DNA of 61,866 nt, taken from NCBI GenBank assembly GCA_030692355.1, contig JAUYCF010000024.1, forward strand, positions 1 to 61,866, read 5' to 3'. Origin of the DNA: Thiobacillus sp. (lineage in GTDB: Bacteria > Pseudomonadota > Gammaproteobacteria > Burkholderiales > Thiobacillaceae). The translations under genes were made by a program, and so were the position numbers. The notes below the pieces were generated by a model. It was not told where the DNA came from. It saw nothing but the letters and a program-made list of their open reading frames with translations, and did no database searches. Below, piece after piece: positions 17,801 through 25,434 of this stretch (position 1 is the first letter of the stretch; every line of letters begins with the position of its first letter).

Positions 17801-17950
17801 TCGCGGCGGCCGCATTACAGCGTCCTCAAGGTTTGCATCGAAAAACCGATATCTTCAGCAGGAGAAGACTGGCAGGCCGCGCTGCAATTGCGTGACAGTG
17901 TGCGCCGCCAGATCCTGGCGCAGCTGGACGAGCCCGACGCAGCCGGCTGA
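14852..17950 (+). CDS. ACP - fatty-acyl-AMP ligase - acyltransferase fusion with in-frame repeat insertion
   Basis: A 1032-residue fusion. Residues about 5-85 form an acyl carrier domain (DFGLDSL, Ser46 for phosphopantetheine). An adenylating FAAL-like domain spans about 105-780, with YTSGSTGNPKG near 377, VYGLAESSVG and GWLNTGDLGY. A hydrophobic helix near 806-830 precedes a PlsC-type acyltransferase (NHASFLD near 868, FPEGTF near 939). It would activate a fatty acid, load it on its own ACP and pass it to an acceptor lipid at the membrane. Between about residues 164 and 267 lies roughly 100 residues of foreign, repeat-derived sequence just before the native GDRVAIMLP strand. The start overlaps the upstream stop (ATGA). 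Confidence 0.85.
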   Translation: MRHSTPSEAQLLDLVRGLARELRPGAHGIDRLGLDHELERDFGLDSLARVELLARIERELGVGLAEAAFAEAETPRDLLRQMSVAGPAEAPAPAPAAMEEAVPEQPPPTLATLVELLDWHVAQHGERVHITLEDGAGQSEDISYRALRTEALALATGLVEHGLPLAAASGKDCGRPAPGPNAGDRVALDSDMGARIAPDPKETPNHSSFVIASAAKQSRMPAEPTRAGSPRPCRPRDDGINQRFPDMGDRAAPNPITGDRVAPDPNTGDRVAIMLPTGREFFAAFYGALYAGCVPVPLYPPARPSQIEEHMRRIAGIVANAGATLLITDARAKPLGHLLRAQCPSLRAVATVADLSRAAAAQLPPPPRPEDTAFLQYTSGSTGNPKGVVLSHANLLANLDAMARASGVSAKDVFVSWLPLYHDMGLIGACMGSLYVGFRLVLMSPLAFLARPGRWLWAIHRHRATLSAAPNFAYELCVNKLDERELDGLDLGRWRLAYNGAEPVSPDTLERFATRFAPYGLRADAMTPVYGLAESSVGLAFPPLGRGPLIDRVDRAELSASGIARPAPAEDVHAQRIVSCGLSLPGHAIRIVDADGRALPERTLGRVQFQGPSATRGYFRNVEANQALFDGGWLNTGDLGYLAAGELFLTGREKDVIIRGGHNLYPQELEEAVSRLPGVRPGGVVVFPATDAQSGTERLVVLAEIRDEKPANRARIQAEINGLAVDLIGMPADDIVLAPPRTVLKTSSGKVRRAACRERYERGELLGAQRPPWQQWLRLAGAGAVAQTRRRLGRAADAVWAAWAWAVYLAIVPLAWLLIAAVPGLGLRRRIARACARLALALTGLTPRLTGAQHLAGLDAPLIVVANHASFLDALILTAVLPPRFAYVAKQELLHKPLAAIPLRRLGSAFVERFDSARGVEDTRALEERLRAGESMVFFPEGTFKREPGLLPFRMGAFILAARTGAPVLPVSLTGTRTLLRGESRRPHYSVLKVCIEKPISSAGEDWQAALQLRDSVRRQILAQLDEPDAAG
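15368..15660 (+). repeat. Two intergenic-type REPs and GDRVA minirepeats inside a coding sequence
   Basis: 15368-15393 is identical to 22141-22166 (TGTGGGAGGCCCGCC...). 15479-15565 is a second family: GTCATTGCGAG (15479-15489) pairs with CTCGCGATGAC (15555-15565), as at 48105-48180. Around them, copies of a GGCGACCGCGTCGC motif repeat at about 30-base spacing, giving peptides GDRVA, GARIA, GDRAA, GDRVA before the native GDRVA. The frame stays open throughout. Confidence 0.88.
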
Positions 17951-18078
17951 GCGGCGCCCGTTGCAGCGAATGTTTACATGTTGGTGCAAGCCATGGCCGA
18001 GCGTCACGAACCGGAAATAATGAAACATGAAACCGCGTCTTTGTTCGCCAAGCCTCGTTGCAGCGGGTTGAATAAATA

Positions 18079-21000
18079 ATGGCGCCTTCTTCTTCCGGAT
18101 CGGTCAGCAAGGAACAACGGCGTCATGCGCGGCAGGCGACCCTGCAAACAGCGCGCATCCGGTTCGGCGAGGGCGCGGCGATCTCTGCCGAAATTCGCGA
18201 CTATTGCCCGACCGGGCTGTACGTGGCCTTTGCCGGAGACGGCACGCCCGACGCTGCCCTCCCTGCCCTGCAGGGCGCCCCCGTGCAGGTGGCGTTTGCG
18301 GTGGGCGATTCCGGCATGTTCAGGTTCAACGGCCAGGTCGCACGTATTGCCCCCGGCGGGATGGGCATCTTCGTTGCGGCCATGCCGGAAGACGCCCTGC
18401 AGGCCTTGCGCACGGCGAGCGAACGCCTTGCCCGGCCCGATTCCGCTTGGGCCGCGTCCGACCTCAGCCCGCAGCAGGCCCAGGCGCTGCAACTGGCATG
18501 CACCAGCCTGTTTCGCAGTTTCCTCGATGAGGTATTGCAGGATTTTTTCCAGCACGCCGTGGAGCGCCTGGGGGAAGCGGGACAGGACGAATCGAGCTTC
18601 CTGGAGCGCACCCGCTACGACTATGGCGCCCAGGAACTGTTGAAGCGCCGCGACCGGATCAAGGACGATTTTTTCAAAGCCATACGCGGCCGCATCCAGC
18701 ATATCGGACCGGCGGAAGCGTCCGCCGGGGCGGCGACGAACAAGCTGGCCCTCGTCGACGAAGGCGAATTCGAGGACTGGCTGAATTTGTCGGCGGTCAT
18801 CAAGCAGATCGAAGAGGGCATCGTGCCGCTGCTCTACGCGTTCGAGCAGCGCTACAGCCGGCTGGCCGGCCTGCCTCTCGACAGGAAGAACAATCCCTTT
18901 GGCCCGGAAGTCATCTGCCGCACCTTCCAGGACGTCATGCAGGGGCTGGATTTTTCCAACCCCATGCGGGCGATTCTCTACAGGGCACTCGGGCAAGCGG
19001 TATCGCTCCATGCCCCGGCGCTTTACCAGCAGCTGAACCAGACCCTGGCGCCCCTGCAGCCGGTTGCGCCGCCGGAACCCGTCGGTGGCAAGCCGGGGCC
19101 GACGTCCCCGTCAGCCGTCGGGCCCCAGGCCGCTGAAAGCGAGAAGGGCGGAACCGATCTGGCCGAAATTGCCGCCGCCCTGAACACCCTGTACCGGAAG
19201 GATCAGGCTGGGATCAGCCAGACCCCGGAAAGCGCCGAATACAGCCTGGACCGCATCCTGGCCACCCTCAACCAGTCCCGGCAGCGCGCTGCGGCCGGCA
19301 CGCCGGCTACGCCTGCGGCGCGAACCGTGCCCGGCGCTCCCTTTGCGCATCCGGCTGCCGTGCGGCCCGAGGTTCTGCAAGTGGTGAGCCGCCTGCAGCA
19401 GGCCGCCCGGCAGTTGGATGGCCGCAATGCCCAGCATGCCGGCGCGCGGGGGCGCAGCGGGGCAGTGGGGCCGGAGGCCAGCCTGCAGGAGCTGCTGATT
19501 GCCCTGGAGGGCCTGCCGCTGGTGAGCCTGGCAGCACCGGACATGCCGTCCCTGGCCGATCAGGTCGATGCGCGCATCGCTTCGGCTGCGGGCGCCGCCC
19601 GAGGCATTGCACCGGGCTACCGGCGGATTCTGGATTCCACATCGAGCCTGTTCGCGCGGGCGCGGGCGGACTTCGTTCCAAGTTCGGACGTGGCGTCGCT
19701 GGTGAAACGGCTGGAACGTCCGCTGCTCAAGCTGGCGCTGCAGGACGCGGACTTCCCCAACCTGCCCGACCATCCCGCGCGCCAGGTGCTCAACCTCATC
19801 GAGCAATACGCCGTGGCGGCGGACGACCAGGGCAGGATTTTCGATGCCAAGTTGCAACGCTTCCTCTACCTGCTGGTGGACCGCATCTGCAGCCAGGCCG
19901 ACGCTGACCCCGGCATTTTCGGGACGGTTCGCGACAGCCTCGAGAAGGTGCTGCTGCCGATCCTGCAGATCCGCAGAACGCGTGTCGCGCGCCTGCAGGA
20001 AGGCTGCGAGGGCCGGGCGCGCATCAGCGCCGCCCGCACCCGGGTCAATGCGGCGCTGGAACAGCGTCTGGCGGGACGCGACGTGCCCGCGATGCTGCTG
20101 CGCCTGCTGGACGCGGGCTGGCGCCAGTATCTGGTGCTGCTGGAGATGCGCCAGGGCGTGCAGGGCGAAGCCTGGGATGCGGGCCTGGCGGTGCTGGACC
20201 GGCTTCTCGCCTGGCTCGGCCCCGACGCGGAGATGTCGCGGACCATGGCGGCGGCGCAGCGCTTGCTGAGCGAAATCGAGCGCGCGCTGGCCACGGTCAA
20301 TGTGGATGCCAAACTGCTGGCCGCGTTCATCGACGAACTGGGCGACCGGCTGGCCAATGCCTCCGCCCATTCTGCCGCTGGCTCCGTGATGATTCGGGTG
20401 CCGCCCGGCAGCCTGGCTGCGCCGCAAGGCGGGGAGGACGCTGCCCAGGCCGCGCATCTGGCAGATCGCCTGCAGGTGGGCGACTGGTGGGAGTTCAGCC
20501 AGGACGCCGGCCGGGTGCCGATGCAGCTCATCTGGATCAGCCAGCCGCCGTCGGGTTGCGCCTTTGCCAACCGCTCCGCCACCAGCAAGACTGAACTCGC
20601 CCTCGCCGAGCTTTCCCGGCAGATCCACAGCGGCGCCGTCAAACCGGGCAAGGATCTCGACCTGCCGCTGATCGAGCGTTCGGAACATGCCCTGTTCGAC
20701 GAGACTTATCGAGGCCTGCTGCATCAGGCCATGCACGACCCGGTGACCGGCCTGCTCAACCGCAAGGGCTTTCTGCTGCACCTGAACCAGCTGGCGCTGC
20801 CGGACGGGGCGGACAAGGCGCACGCCGTCGGCATCATCGAGTTCGACCAGTTCCGCATGGTCTACAACAGTTGCGGCGAGGAAGCAGCGGAAGCGCTGGC
20901 GCGCAGTCTGGCCGCCGAGGTTCGCGCGCAGATCGGCCCCGACGCGGTGCTGGCCGCGCTGCGTGACGACACCCTGGCGATCCTTCTGCCCAACTGCAGC

Positions 21001-22014
21001 CGGGCAGAAGGATGTCCCGCCGTCGACAAGCTGCTCGATCAGGTGAAGGACTACCATTTCCAGCACGAGCAGCACCGCTACAGCATCGGCTTCAACATCG
21101 GCATCAGCGAGTTTGCGGCGGAGCGGTTCAGCGCCGCAGAAGCAATCCGGCGCGCCGACTCGGCCTGCATCACGGCAAAATCCCAGGGCCGCAACCGCAT
21201 GCAGATATACGAGCGGGCCAGCCAGCAGTTGCAGTCCCAGGAATCGTTGATGGACTGGGCGGGCCGCCTCGACGCCTTCCTCAATGACGGCGGCCTGCAT
21301 CTGCGCTGCCAGCAGGTGATGCCACTCGGCGCGGGCACGTCCCTGCTGCCCTATTACGAAATCCTGCTTGGCATCGAGGGCGAGGACGGGCTGGCGATCG
21401 ACCCGGCGCACTTCATCCCCAGCGTGGAGCGCCTGCAGCGCGCCCACGAAGTGGATATCTGGGTGATGCGCAATGTGTTCGAGTGGATCGCGGCCAACCG
21501 GTCGCACTTTGCGTCCGTGAGCGGTTTCGCCATCAACCTTTCAGCTACCTCGCTCAGCAACCCCGAGGTGATGCGCTATCTGCAGAAGGTGCTGCCGGAC
21601 AGCGATTTCCCCACCGACAAGATCATCTTCGAGATCACCGAAAGCGCCGCCATCGAAAGTTACGGCGCCGCGCAGGATTTCATCCGCGAAATTCGCCGCT
21701 ATGGCTGTAAATTCTCGCTGGATGATTTCGGCAGCGGCTTCACTTCCTACGCGCACCTGAAGAACCTGCGCACCGACACCCTCAAGATCGACGGCAGCTT
21801 CATCAAGGACATGCTGCAGAACCCCGGCGACCTCGCCATGGTCAAGTCGATGAACGACATCGGTCATTCGCTGGGCCTGCGCACCGTTGCCGAATACGTG
21901 GAATCCCCCATGCTGCTGGAGGCGCTGCGGGAAATCGGCGTCGACTATGCCCAGGGCTACGCCGTCCACAAGCCCTGCCGCCTCGACGAATTGGTGATCG
22001 AGCAGGCGGTTTAG
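18079..22014 (+). CDS. PilZ - DUF1631 - degenerate GGDEF - EAL protein
   Basis: A 1311-residue cytoplasmic signalling protein. The N-terminus (about 10-115, KEQRRHARQ start) looks like a PilZ c-di-GMP receptor. A long helical DUF1631 region follows (about 130-790). The GGDEF domain (about 885-1040) has RDDTLA in place of GGDEF and should not make c-di-GMP. The EAL domain (about 1080-1305) keeps the catalytic set: YEILLG for the EAL motif, AINLSA, FEITES, DDFGSG, LKIDG and AEYVES, so phosphodiesterase activity is likely. It lowers or senses c-di-GMP, probably controlling motility or attachment. It has no membrane segments and stands alone. Confidence 0.86.
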   Translation: MAPSSSGSVSKEQRRHARQATLQTARIRFGEGAAISAEIRDYCPTGLYVAFAGDGTPDAALPALQGAPVQVAFAVGDSGMFRFNGQVARIAPGGMGIFVAAMPEDALQALRTASERLARPDSAWAASDLSPQQAQALQLACTSLFRSFLDEVLQDFFQHAVERLGEAGQDESSFLERTRYDYGAQELLKRRDRIKDDFFKAIRGRIQHIGPAEASAGAATNKLALVDEGEFEDWLNLSAVIKQIEEGIVPLLYAFEQRYSRLAGLPLDRKNNPFGPEVICRTFQDVMQGLDFSNPMRAILYRALGQAVSLHAPALYQQLNQTLAPLQPVAPPEPVGGKPGPTSPSAVGPQAAESEKGGTDLAEIAAALNTLYRKDQAGISQTPESAEYSLDRILATLNQSRQRAAAGTPATPAARTVPGAPFAHPAAVRPEVLQVVSRLQQAARQLDGRNAQHAGARGRSGAVGPEASLQELLIALEGLPLVSLAAPDMPSLADQVDARIASAAGAARGIAPGYRRILDSTSSLFARARADFVPSSDVASLVKRLERPLLKLALQDADFPNLPDHPARQVLNLIEQYAVAADDQGRIFDAKLQRFLYLLVDRICSQADADPGIFGTVRDSLEKVLLPILQIRRTRVARLQEGCEGRARISAARTRVNAALEQRLAGRDVPAMLLRLLDAGWRQYLVLLEMRQGVQGEAWDAGLAVLDRLLAWLGPDAEMSRTMAAAQRLLSEIERALATVNVDAKLLAAFIDELGDRLANASAHSAAGSVMIRVPPGSLAAPQGGEDAAQAAHLADRLQVGDWWEFSQDAGRVPMQLIWISQPPSGCAFANRSATSKTELALAELSRQIHSGAVKPGKDLDLPLIERSEHALFDETYRGLLHQAMHDPVTGLLNRKGFLLHLNQLALPDGADKAHAVGIIEFDQFRMVYNSCGEEAAEALARSLAAEVRAQIGPDAVLAALRDDTLAILLPNCSRAEGCPAVDKLLDQVKDYHFQHEQHRYSIGFNIGISEFAAERFSAAEAIRRADSACITAKSQGRNRMQIYERASQQLQSQESLMDWAGRLDAFLNDGGLHLRCQQVMPLGAGTSLLPYYEILLGIEGEDGLAIDPAHFIPSVERLQRAHEVDIWVMRNVFEWIAANRSHFASVSGFAINLSATSLSNPEVMRYLQKVLPDSDFPTDKIIFEITESAAIESYGAAQDFIREIRRYGCKFSLDDFGSGFTSYAHLKNLRTDTLKIDGSFIKDMLQNPGDLAMVKSMNDIGHSLGLRTVAEYVESPMLLEALREIGVDYAQGYAVHKPCRLDELVIEQAV

Positions 22015-22140
22015 CGCGAACGTCGCGGTGCGACACGATGAGTATCCCGTCCGTTTGCGGGCGTAGCCGGGTTTGTTCAACCGGGATTGTCCATGAGGCG
22101 ATTTGTAGGAGGGGCGCCCTCGCCCCAATAGGCTTGCTGT

Positions 22141-22253
22141 TGTGGGAGGCCCGCCCCCGGGCCGAAGCCGTTTGAAGTTGGATTGTGGCGCCCTCGCCGC
22201 GAATGTCAGCGCTGCGCAACCGCCAGCATTCGGCCGGGGGCGGGCCTCCCACA
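22141..22253. repeat. Inverted pair of GTGGGAGGCCCGCC repeats in a 342-base gap
   Basis: 22141-22166 and 22229-22253 are reverse complements apart from one missing C. The left arm is identical to the copy inside the ACP-ligase gene at 15368-15393. The rest of the gap 22015-22356 shows no gene. Placed after convergent genes, the hairpin may end transcription from both sides. Confidence 0.85.
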
Positions 22254-22356
22254 TTCCATCCCGGACGCCTCCGCAAGAGGCAGTCCGTGAAGACGGCTTC
22301 AAACAAAATCTGGCCGAATCCTGGCGCGCCATAAATCATCCAGGAACAATCCTGGC

Positions 22357-23373
22357 TCAATCAGGGCAAGCATCTTCGCCGCAAATCGACACCCGCCCAT
22401 TCGCCTCGAACCCGGAAGGCAGGGGCGCCGCCGGGTCGGCCAGCCAGGCGGCCACGTCTTCCAGAACCACCCTGGCGCCGAGGTCGCGGGTGAGCATGTG
22501 GTAGCCGTCAGGGTAGATCGCGGTCCGGGCCGAGGAAGCCAGGACGGAGAGCATCCGGCAGGTGGGGCGCCGCGGGATGATCTCGTCATGTTCGCCGTAG
22601 AGGACCAGGGCGGGCACCGACAGCATGGGCGCAGCGGCGAGCGCCCGGTCCATCAGGTTGGTCAGACCCCACATGGCGTCCGCCCGGGCCGCCTTGAGCA
22701 CCAGGGGGTCATCCCTCAGCGCGCGCAGCATCGCCTGGTTGTCGGAGGCCGTGATGCCCAGCCCGCGGCCGGAGAGCCGCATTCCCGGGAGACTGTGCGC
22801 CACCAGCCACAGCGCGGCGCGCTGCAGCGGATTCATGGTCGCCCGGCCCCACACCGCCGCGGCCACCAGCACCGCCCCGTCGGCCGCTTGCGGCGTTTCG
22901 GCGAGGACGCTCATGGCCACCGCGCCCCCCATACTCTCTCCCAGCAGGTAGAGCGGTTGGCCGGGATGCCGCTGGCGCAGCAATGCAGCCACCCTCCTGG
23001 CATCGTCCACCAGCAGTTCCGAGCCGGGCCAGATGCCGCGCCGGGCGGTGGCACCGAAGCCGCGCTGGTCGTAGGCATAGGTGACGATCCCCCCGGCGGC
23101 GAGAAAGGGCCCCACCTCGGCGAAGGCCAGCCTGTGGTCGTTGAAGCCATGCAGGGCAAGGACGACCGCGCGCGGCGCCCCGTGCGGCCGCCAGACGCTC
23201 AGGGGCAGCGTTGCGCCGTCAGCGGCGATCACGCGGTCGGCCTCCAGGCGCGGGGCAGCCGGATGCGCCCCGCGCTGCTGCACCACAGGCGTGGCGCAGC
23301 CGGCCAGCCACGCCAGGCACACCAGCACCGAACAGACCCTGGCGGTCACCCGGCCGGCTCCTGTCATGGCCAT
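22357..23373 (-). CDS. Lipoprotein alpha/beta-hydrolase, monoacylglycerol-lipase-like
   Basis: A 338-residue serine hydrolase. A signal helix ends in LAGC (Cys26), giving a lipoprotein. The fold is of the Hydrolase_4 / lysophospholipase group: LALHGFNDH (oxyanion region, about 72-80), GESMGG (nucleophile Ser147), GEHDEIIP (Asp263) and PDGYHML (His292). It probably cleaves monoacylglycerols or lysophospholipids at the cell envelope. It converges with the EAL gene and is the only gene on its strand here. The C-terminus CGEDACPD has two cysteines that could form a disulfide. Confidence 0.85.
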   Translation of the reverse strand: MAMTGAGRVTARVCSVLVCLAWLAGCATPVVQQRGAHPAAPRLEADRVIAADGATLPLSVWRPHGAPRAVVLALHGFNDHRLAFAEVGPFLAAGGIVTYAYDQRGFGATARRGIWPGSELLVDDARRVAALLRQRHPGQPLYLLGESMGGAVAMSVLAETPQAADGAVLVAAAVWGRATMNPLQRAALWLVAHSLPGMRLSGRGLGITASDNQAMLRALRDDPLVLKAARADAMWGLTNLMDRALAAAPMLSVPALVLYGEHDEIIPRRPTCRMLSVLASSARTAIYPDGYHMLTRDLGARVVLEDVAAWLADPAAPLPSGFEANGRVSICGEDACPD

Positions 23374-23658
23374 CTCCTCAGTCTTTCTGAAGATATAGCA
23401 CCGGGAAAAACGTGGCGCGGAAGGCGCCCTGGATAGCCTGCGGCGTCTTCCCCGCCCAGCGTACCGATGAAATCATCGACGGCCGGCAGGATGTTGCAGC
23501 CCATGGCCCACGTGCGATGCCTGTCTGGGGCAGGGACTACCGAGCAAATGTGCCAGACCTTGAGGGCTACTTCGACCTGCGGACTACCGTCGCAAGACGG
23601 CATCTGCCCCGTTGTTTACCGCCAGTAACGAACCCGCTAGCAGAAGGCGAAGCGCGAT
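23374..23658. other. Gap with no recognised gene
   Basis: Short open frames exist on both strands (about 23412-23732 plus, 23364-23603 minus), but neither has a ribosome site, family resemblance or suitable spacing. I see no clear hairpin or terminator. Confidence 0.35.
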
Positions 23659-24024
23659 TCAGGCCGCGCTGGCAACTTGCAAAATGGCTTGTGGCAGAAA
23701 ATCGGAATCCCCAAGATGCCGGGTCAGGCTGACCTTGATCTGGGGGTGAATTGCCTGAAACGCCTGGATGGCTTCCGGGATATCGTGCACCACATGGGTT
23801 CCGGCGGCCAGAAAATAGGGAAACACCACAATCTCGGAGGCGCCCTTGGCCAGACAGGCGGCCAAACCTTCGGGAATGGAGGGTTGCGCCAATTCCAGAA
23901 AAGCGGTTTCCACTCCGGAGAATCCAGGTGGGTTGATATCATTCAGGCGCTTGGTCAGTTGACGAACTTCGTCGTTGGATGCCGCTCGACGGCTGCCGTG
24001 GGCAATCAGTAAGAGCGTTTTCAT
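23659..24024 (-). CDS. CbiX/SirB-like chelatase-family protein
   Basis: A 121-residue single-domain protein. It starts KTLLLIAHGSRRAASN, the family N-terminus with the metal-binding His, and has a second His-containing strand VVFPYFLAAGTHVVHDIP. Short CbiX proteins insert cobalt or iron into sirohydrochlorin on the way to cobalamin or siroheme. I chose the ATG at 24024; the longer frame from 24063 adds a Lys-rich tail not seen in the family. It is the last gene of a leftward series that starts with a B12-type regulator. Being this short, it probably acts as a homodimer. Confidence 0.82.
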   Translation of the reverse strand: MKTLLLIAHGSRRAASNDEVRQLTKRLNDINPPGFSGVETAFLELAQPSIPEGLAACLAKGASEIVVFPYFLAAGTHVVHDIPEAIQAFQAIHPQIKVSLTRHLGDSDFLPQAILQVASAA

Positions 24025-24097
24025 GGATGCTTTCTTAAGGTTGACATGAAGTTTTTTCGTCATGCAATCGACCAGAACGTTCCCAGGGTATGGCTGG

Positions 24098-24685
24098 TTA
24101 TTCGGGGGGTCGAGTATGCGGCGTCCTCACAAATGCCTGCCGATCAAATCCAAGTGCACTCGCCCGAGCCAACAGGTGCTGCAATGTTGCGTCTTCGAGC
24201 TGCGGCTGCCGCGCCAGCACCCAGGCATATTGACGACCAGGTTCACCAACCAGCGCCCAGCGATAATCCGGGTCAAGTTCCAGGATCCAGTAGTCGCCAT
24301 AAAAAGGGCGAAAAAAACTCACCCGCAACTTTGCGCCGCGACTTCCTTTAACGACCCTGGCAAGCCCATTGGCCTGTTCGAACGTGCCTTCAGCGGTTCG
24401 GCACTGGTTCACCACTGATACCACGCCACCATCCGGACGATAGGTGGCCTGAGTGTCCGATACGCACATCGATTGAAAACGGTTGGGCAAGTGGGCAATC
24501 TCATACCAGGTGCCGTAATAGCGACCCAAGTCAACCGATTGAACAGTCGGGAGCGGCGGAGCAGGCGTTGTGCAGGCTGCCACGAACGCCACAGCAAACA
24601 GCGCACTTGAAACAGGAAACACGGTCATTCGGCAAGGTAAGCAAGTGCGATCTGTGCCGCCAGTTCCAGTGGGGTCAGTGATCAT
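24098..24685 (-). CDS. blc: Lipocalin, Blc-type outer-membrane lipoprotein
   Basis: About 195 residues. The lipocalin signature GRYYGTWYEIAHLPNRFQ is followed by the beta-barrel strands, including YWILELDPDYRWALVGEP. A hydrophobic segment and AAC lipobox (Cys38 counted from 24685) indicate a lipoprotein. Blc-type lipocalins bind lysophospholipids or fatty acids and are linked to membrane stress. The start at 24685 has GGAG seven bases upstream and overlaps the SOUL gene by 11 bases; a start at 24628 gives a more normal signal peptide but has no ribosome site. Translational coupling to the SOUL gene is likely. Confidence 0.85.
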   Translation of the reverse strand: MITDPTGTGGTDRTCLPCRMTVFPVSSALFAVAFVAACTTPAPPLPTVQSVDLGRYYGTWYEIAHLPNRFQSMCVSDTQATYRPDGGVVSVVNQCRTAEGTFEQANGLARVVKGSRGAKLRVSFFRPFYGDYWILELDPDYRWALVGEPGRQYAWVLARQPQLEDATLQHLLARASALGFDRQAFVRTPHTRPPE

Positions 24686-25307
24686 CCGTAATCTCCAGCA
24701 TCACTTCGTTGCGGCGAGAAAAAGGCAGTGTCCAAGGCGGGTTGAAAAAAGCGTAGGTGGGCGCCGATAGGGATTTGAGTTCTTTTGTCGTGACGAATTC
24801 ACTCAGTTCTTTTGTGTGGCGCTTCAGACTGTCTTCCCCCGCCATGCCTGAAAAGCGGATTACCGCGAAGCGCTTGCCACCGATCTCTTTCAGCTTTACA
24901 GCGGAATTGTTGGGCTTGGGTAGCGTGTCCATCGTGTAGCTGGCAGGCATGACAAAGTGCACATGCCAAGTATCCCCGTCACCTTGCTGCGTGACTGGCG
25001 CGGTCATTGCGATCTTTTCGCTCCCCTGCTGGGTGACGGGAGCGGTCATTGACACTTTCTGCGCCGTGGAATTATTGCCAAAGATGTAATCGGCAATAAT
25101 GCGGAAGCCTTCGCTTATTGCCTTTTCCCGCGCCCCCGCCACTTCAGTTTCTGCCACGATCATTGGCGCGTAGTCGCGTATCTCGATGTTGTTGTTCTTC
25201 TCAACCACACTGTATTTCGCCTGTTCTACATTGCTCACAATCGGTCCCCATAATGCCCCACCAAGGATGGTTATACCCACAATAGTCCACCACATGGTTT
25301 TCTTCAT
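24675..25307 (-). CDS. SOUL-family heme-binding protein
   Basis: A 210-residue protein with one N-terminal hydrophobic helix (residues 4-24) acting as signal or anchor. The body KYSVVEKNNNIEIRDYAP and the twice-repeated SMTAPVTQQ / AMTAPVTQQ are the typical SOUL/HBP signatures, ending with RRNEVMLEI. Relatives bind heme or other tetrapyrroles. It is probably periplasmic. It lies 127 bases after the B12-type regulator gene on the same strand and overlaps the lipocalin gene, so these may form one leftward operon with a tetrapyrrole and lipid theme. Confidence 0.9.
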   Translation of the reverse strand: MKKTMWWTIVGITILGGALWGPIVSNVEQAKYSVVEKNNNIEIRDYAPMIVAETEVAGAREKAISEGFRIIADYIFGNNSTAQKVSMTAPVTQQGSEKIAMTAPVTQQGDGDTWHVHFVMPASYTMDTLPKPNNSAVKLKEIGGKRFAVIRFSGMAGEDSLKRHTKELSEFVTTKELKSLSAPTYAFFNPPWTLPFSRRNEVMLEITDDH

Positions 25308-25434
25308 TTGTCCGTTTTTGAGTATCGGGATAGGCCAATGCTGGCCCTAAGCGCGCAGTCCAACTGATTTGATTGAGTTCTGGCTTCGGCCAAAGCGCTC
25401 AATCGGCGCGAGCCTGAACATTCCGCTGGAACTT

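Noticed and set aside
15470..17815. Very long minus-strand frame opposite the ACP-ligase-acyltransferase gene
   Set aside because: It has no family motifs and amino-acid composition typical of antisense GC-rich DNA.
19111..21507. Long minus-strand frame opposite the GGDEF-EAL gene
   Set aside because: The plus strand has the conserved EAL motifs; the minus frame has none.
23412..23732. 106-codon plus-strand frame between the hydrolase and CbiX-like genes
   Set aside because: No ribosome site or family resemblance, and its end overlaps the CbiX-like gene on the other strand.
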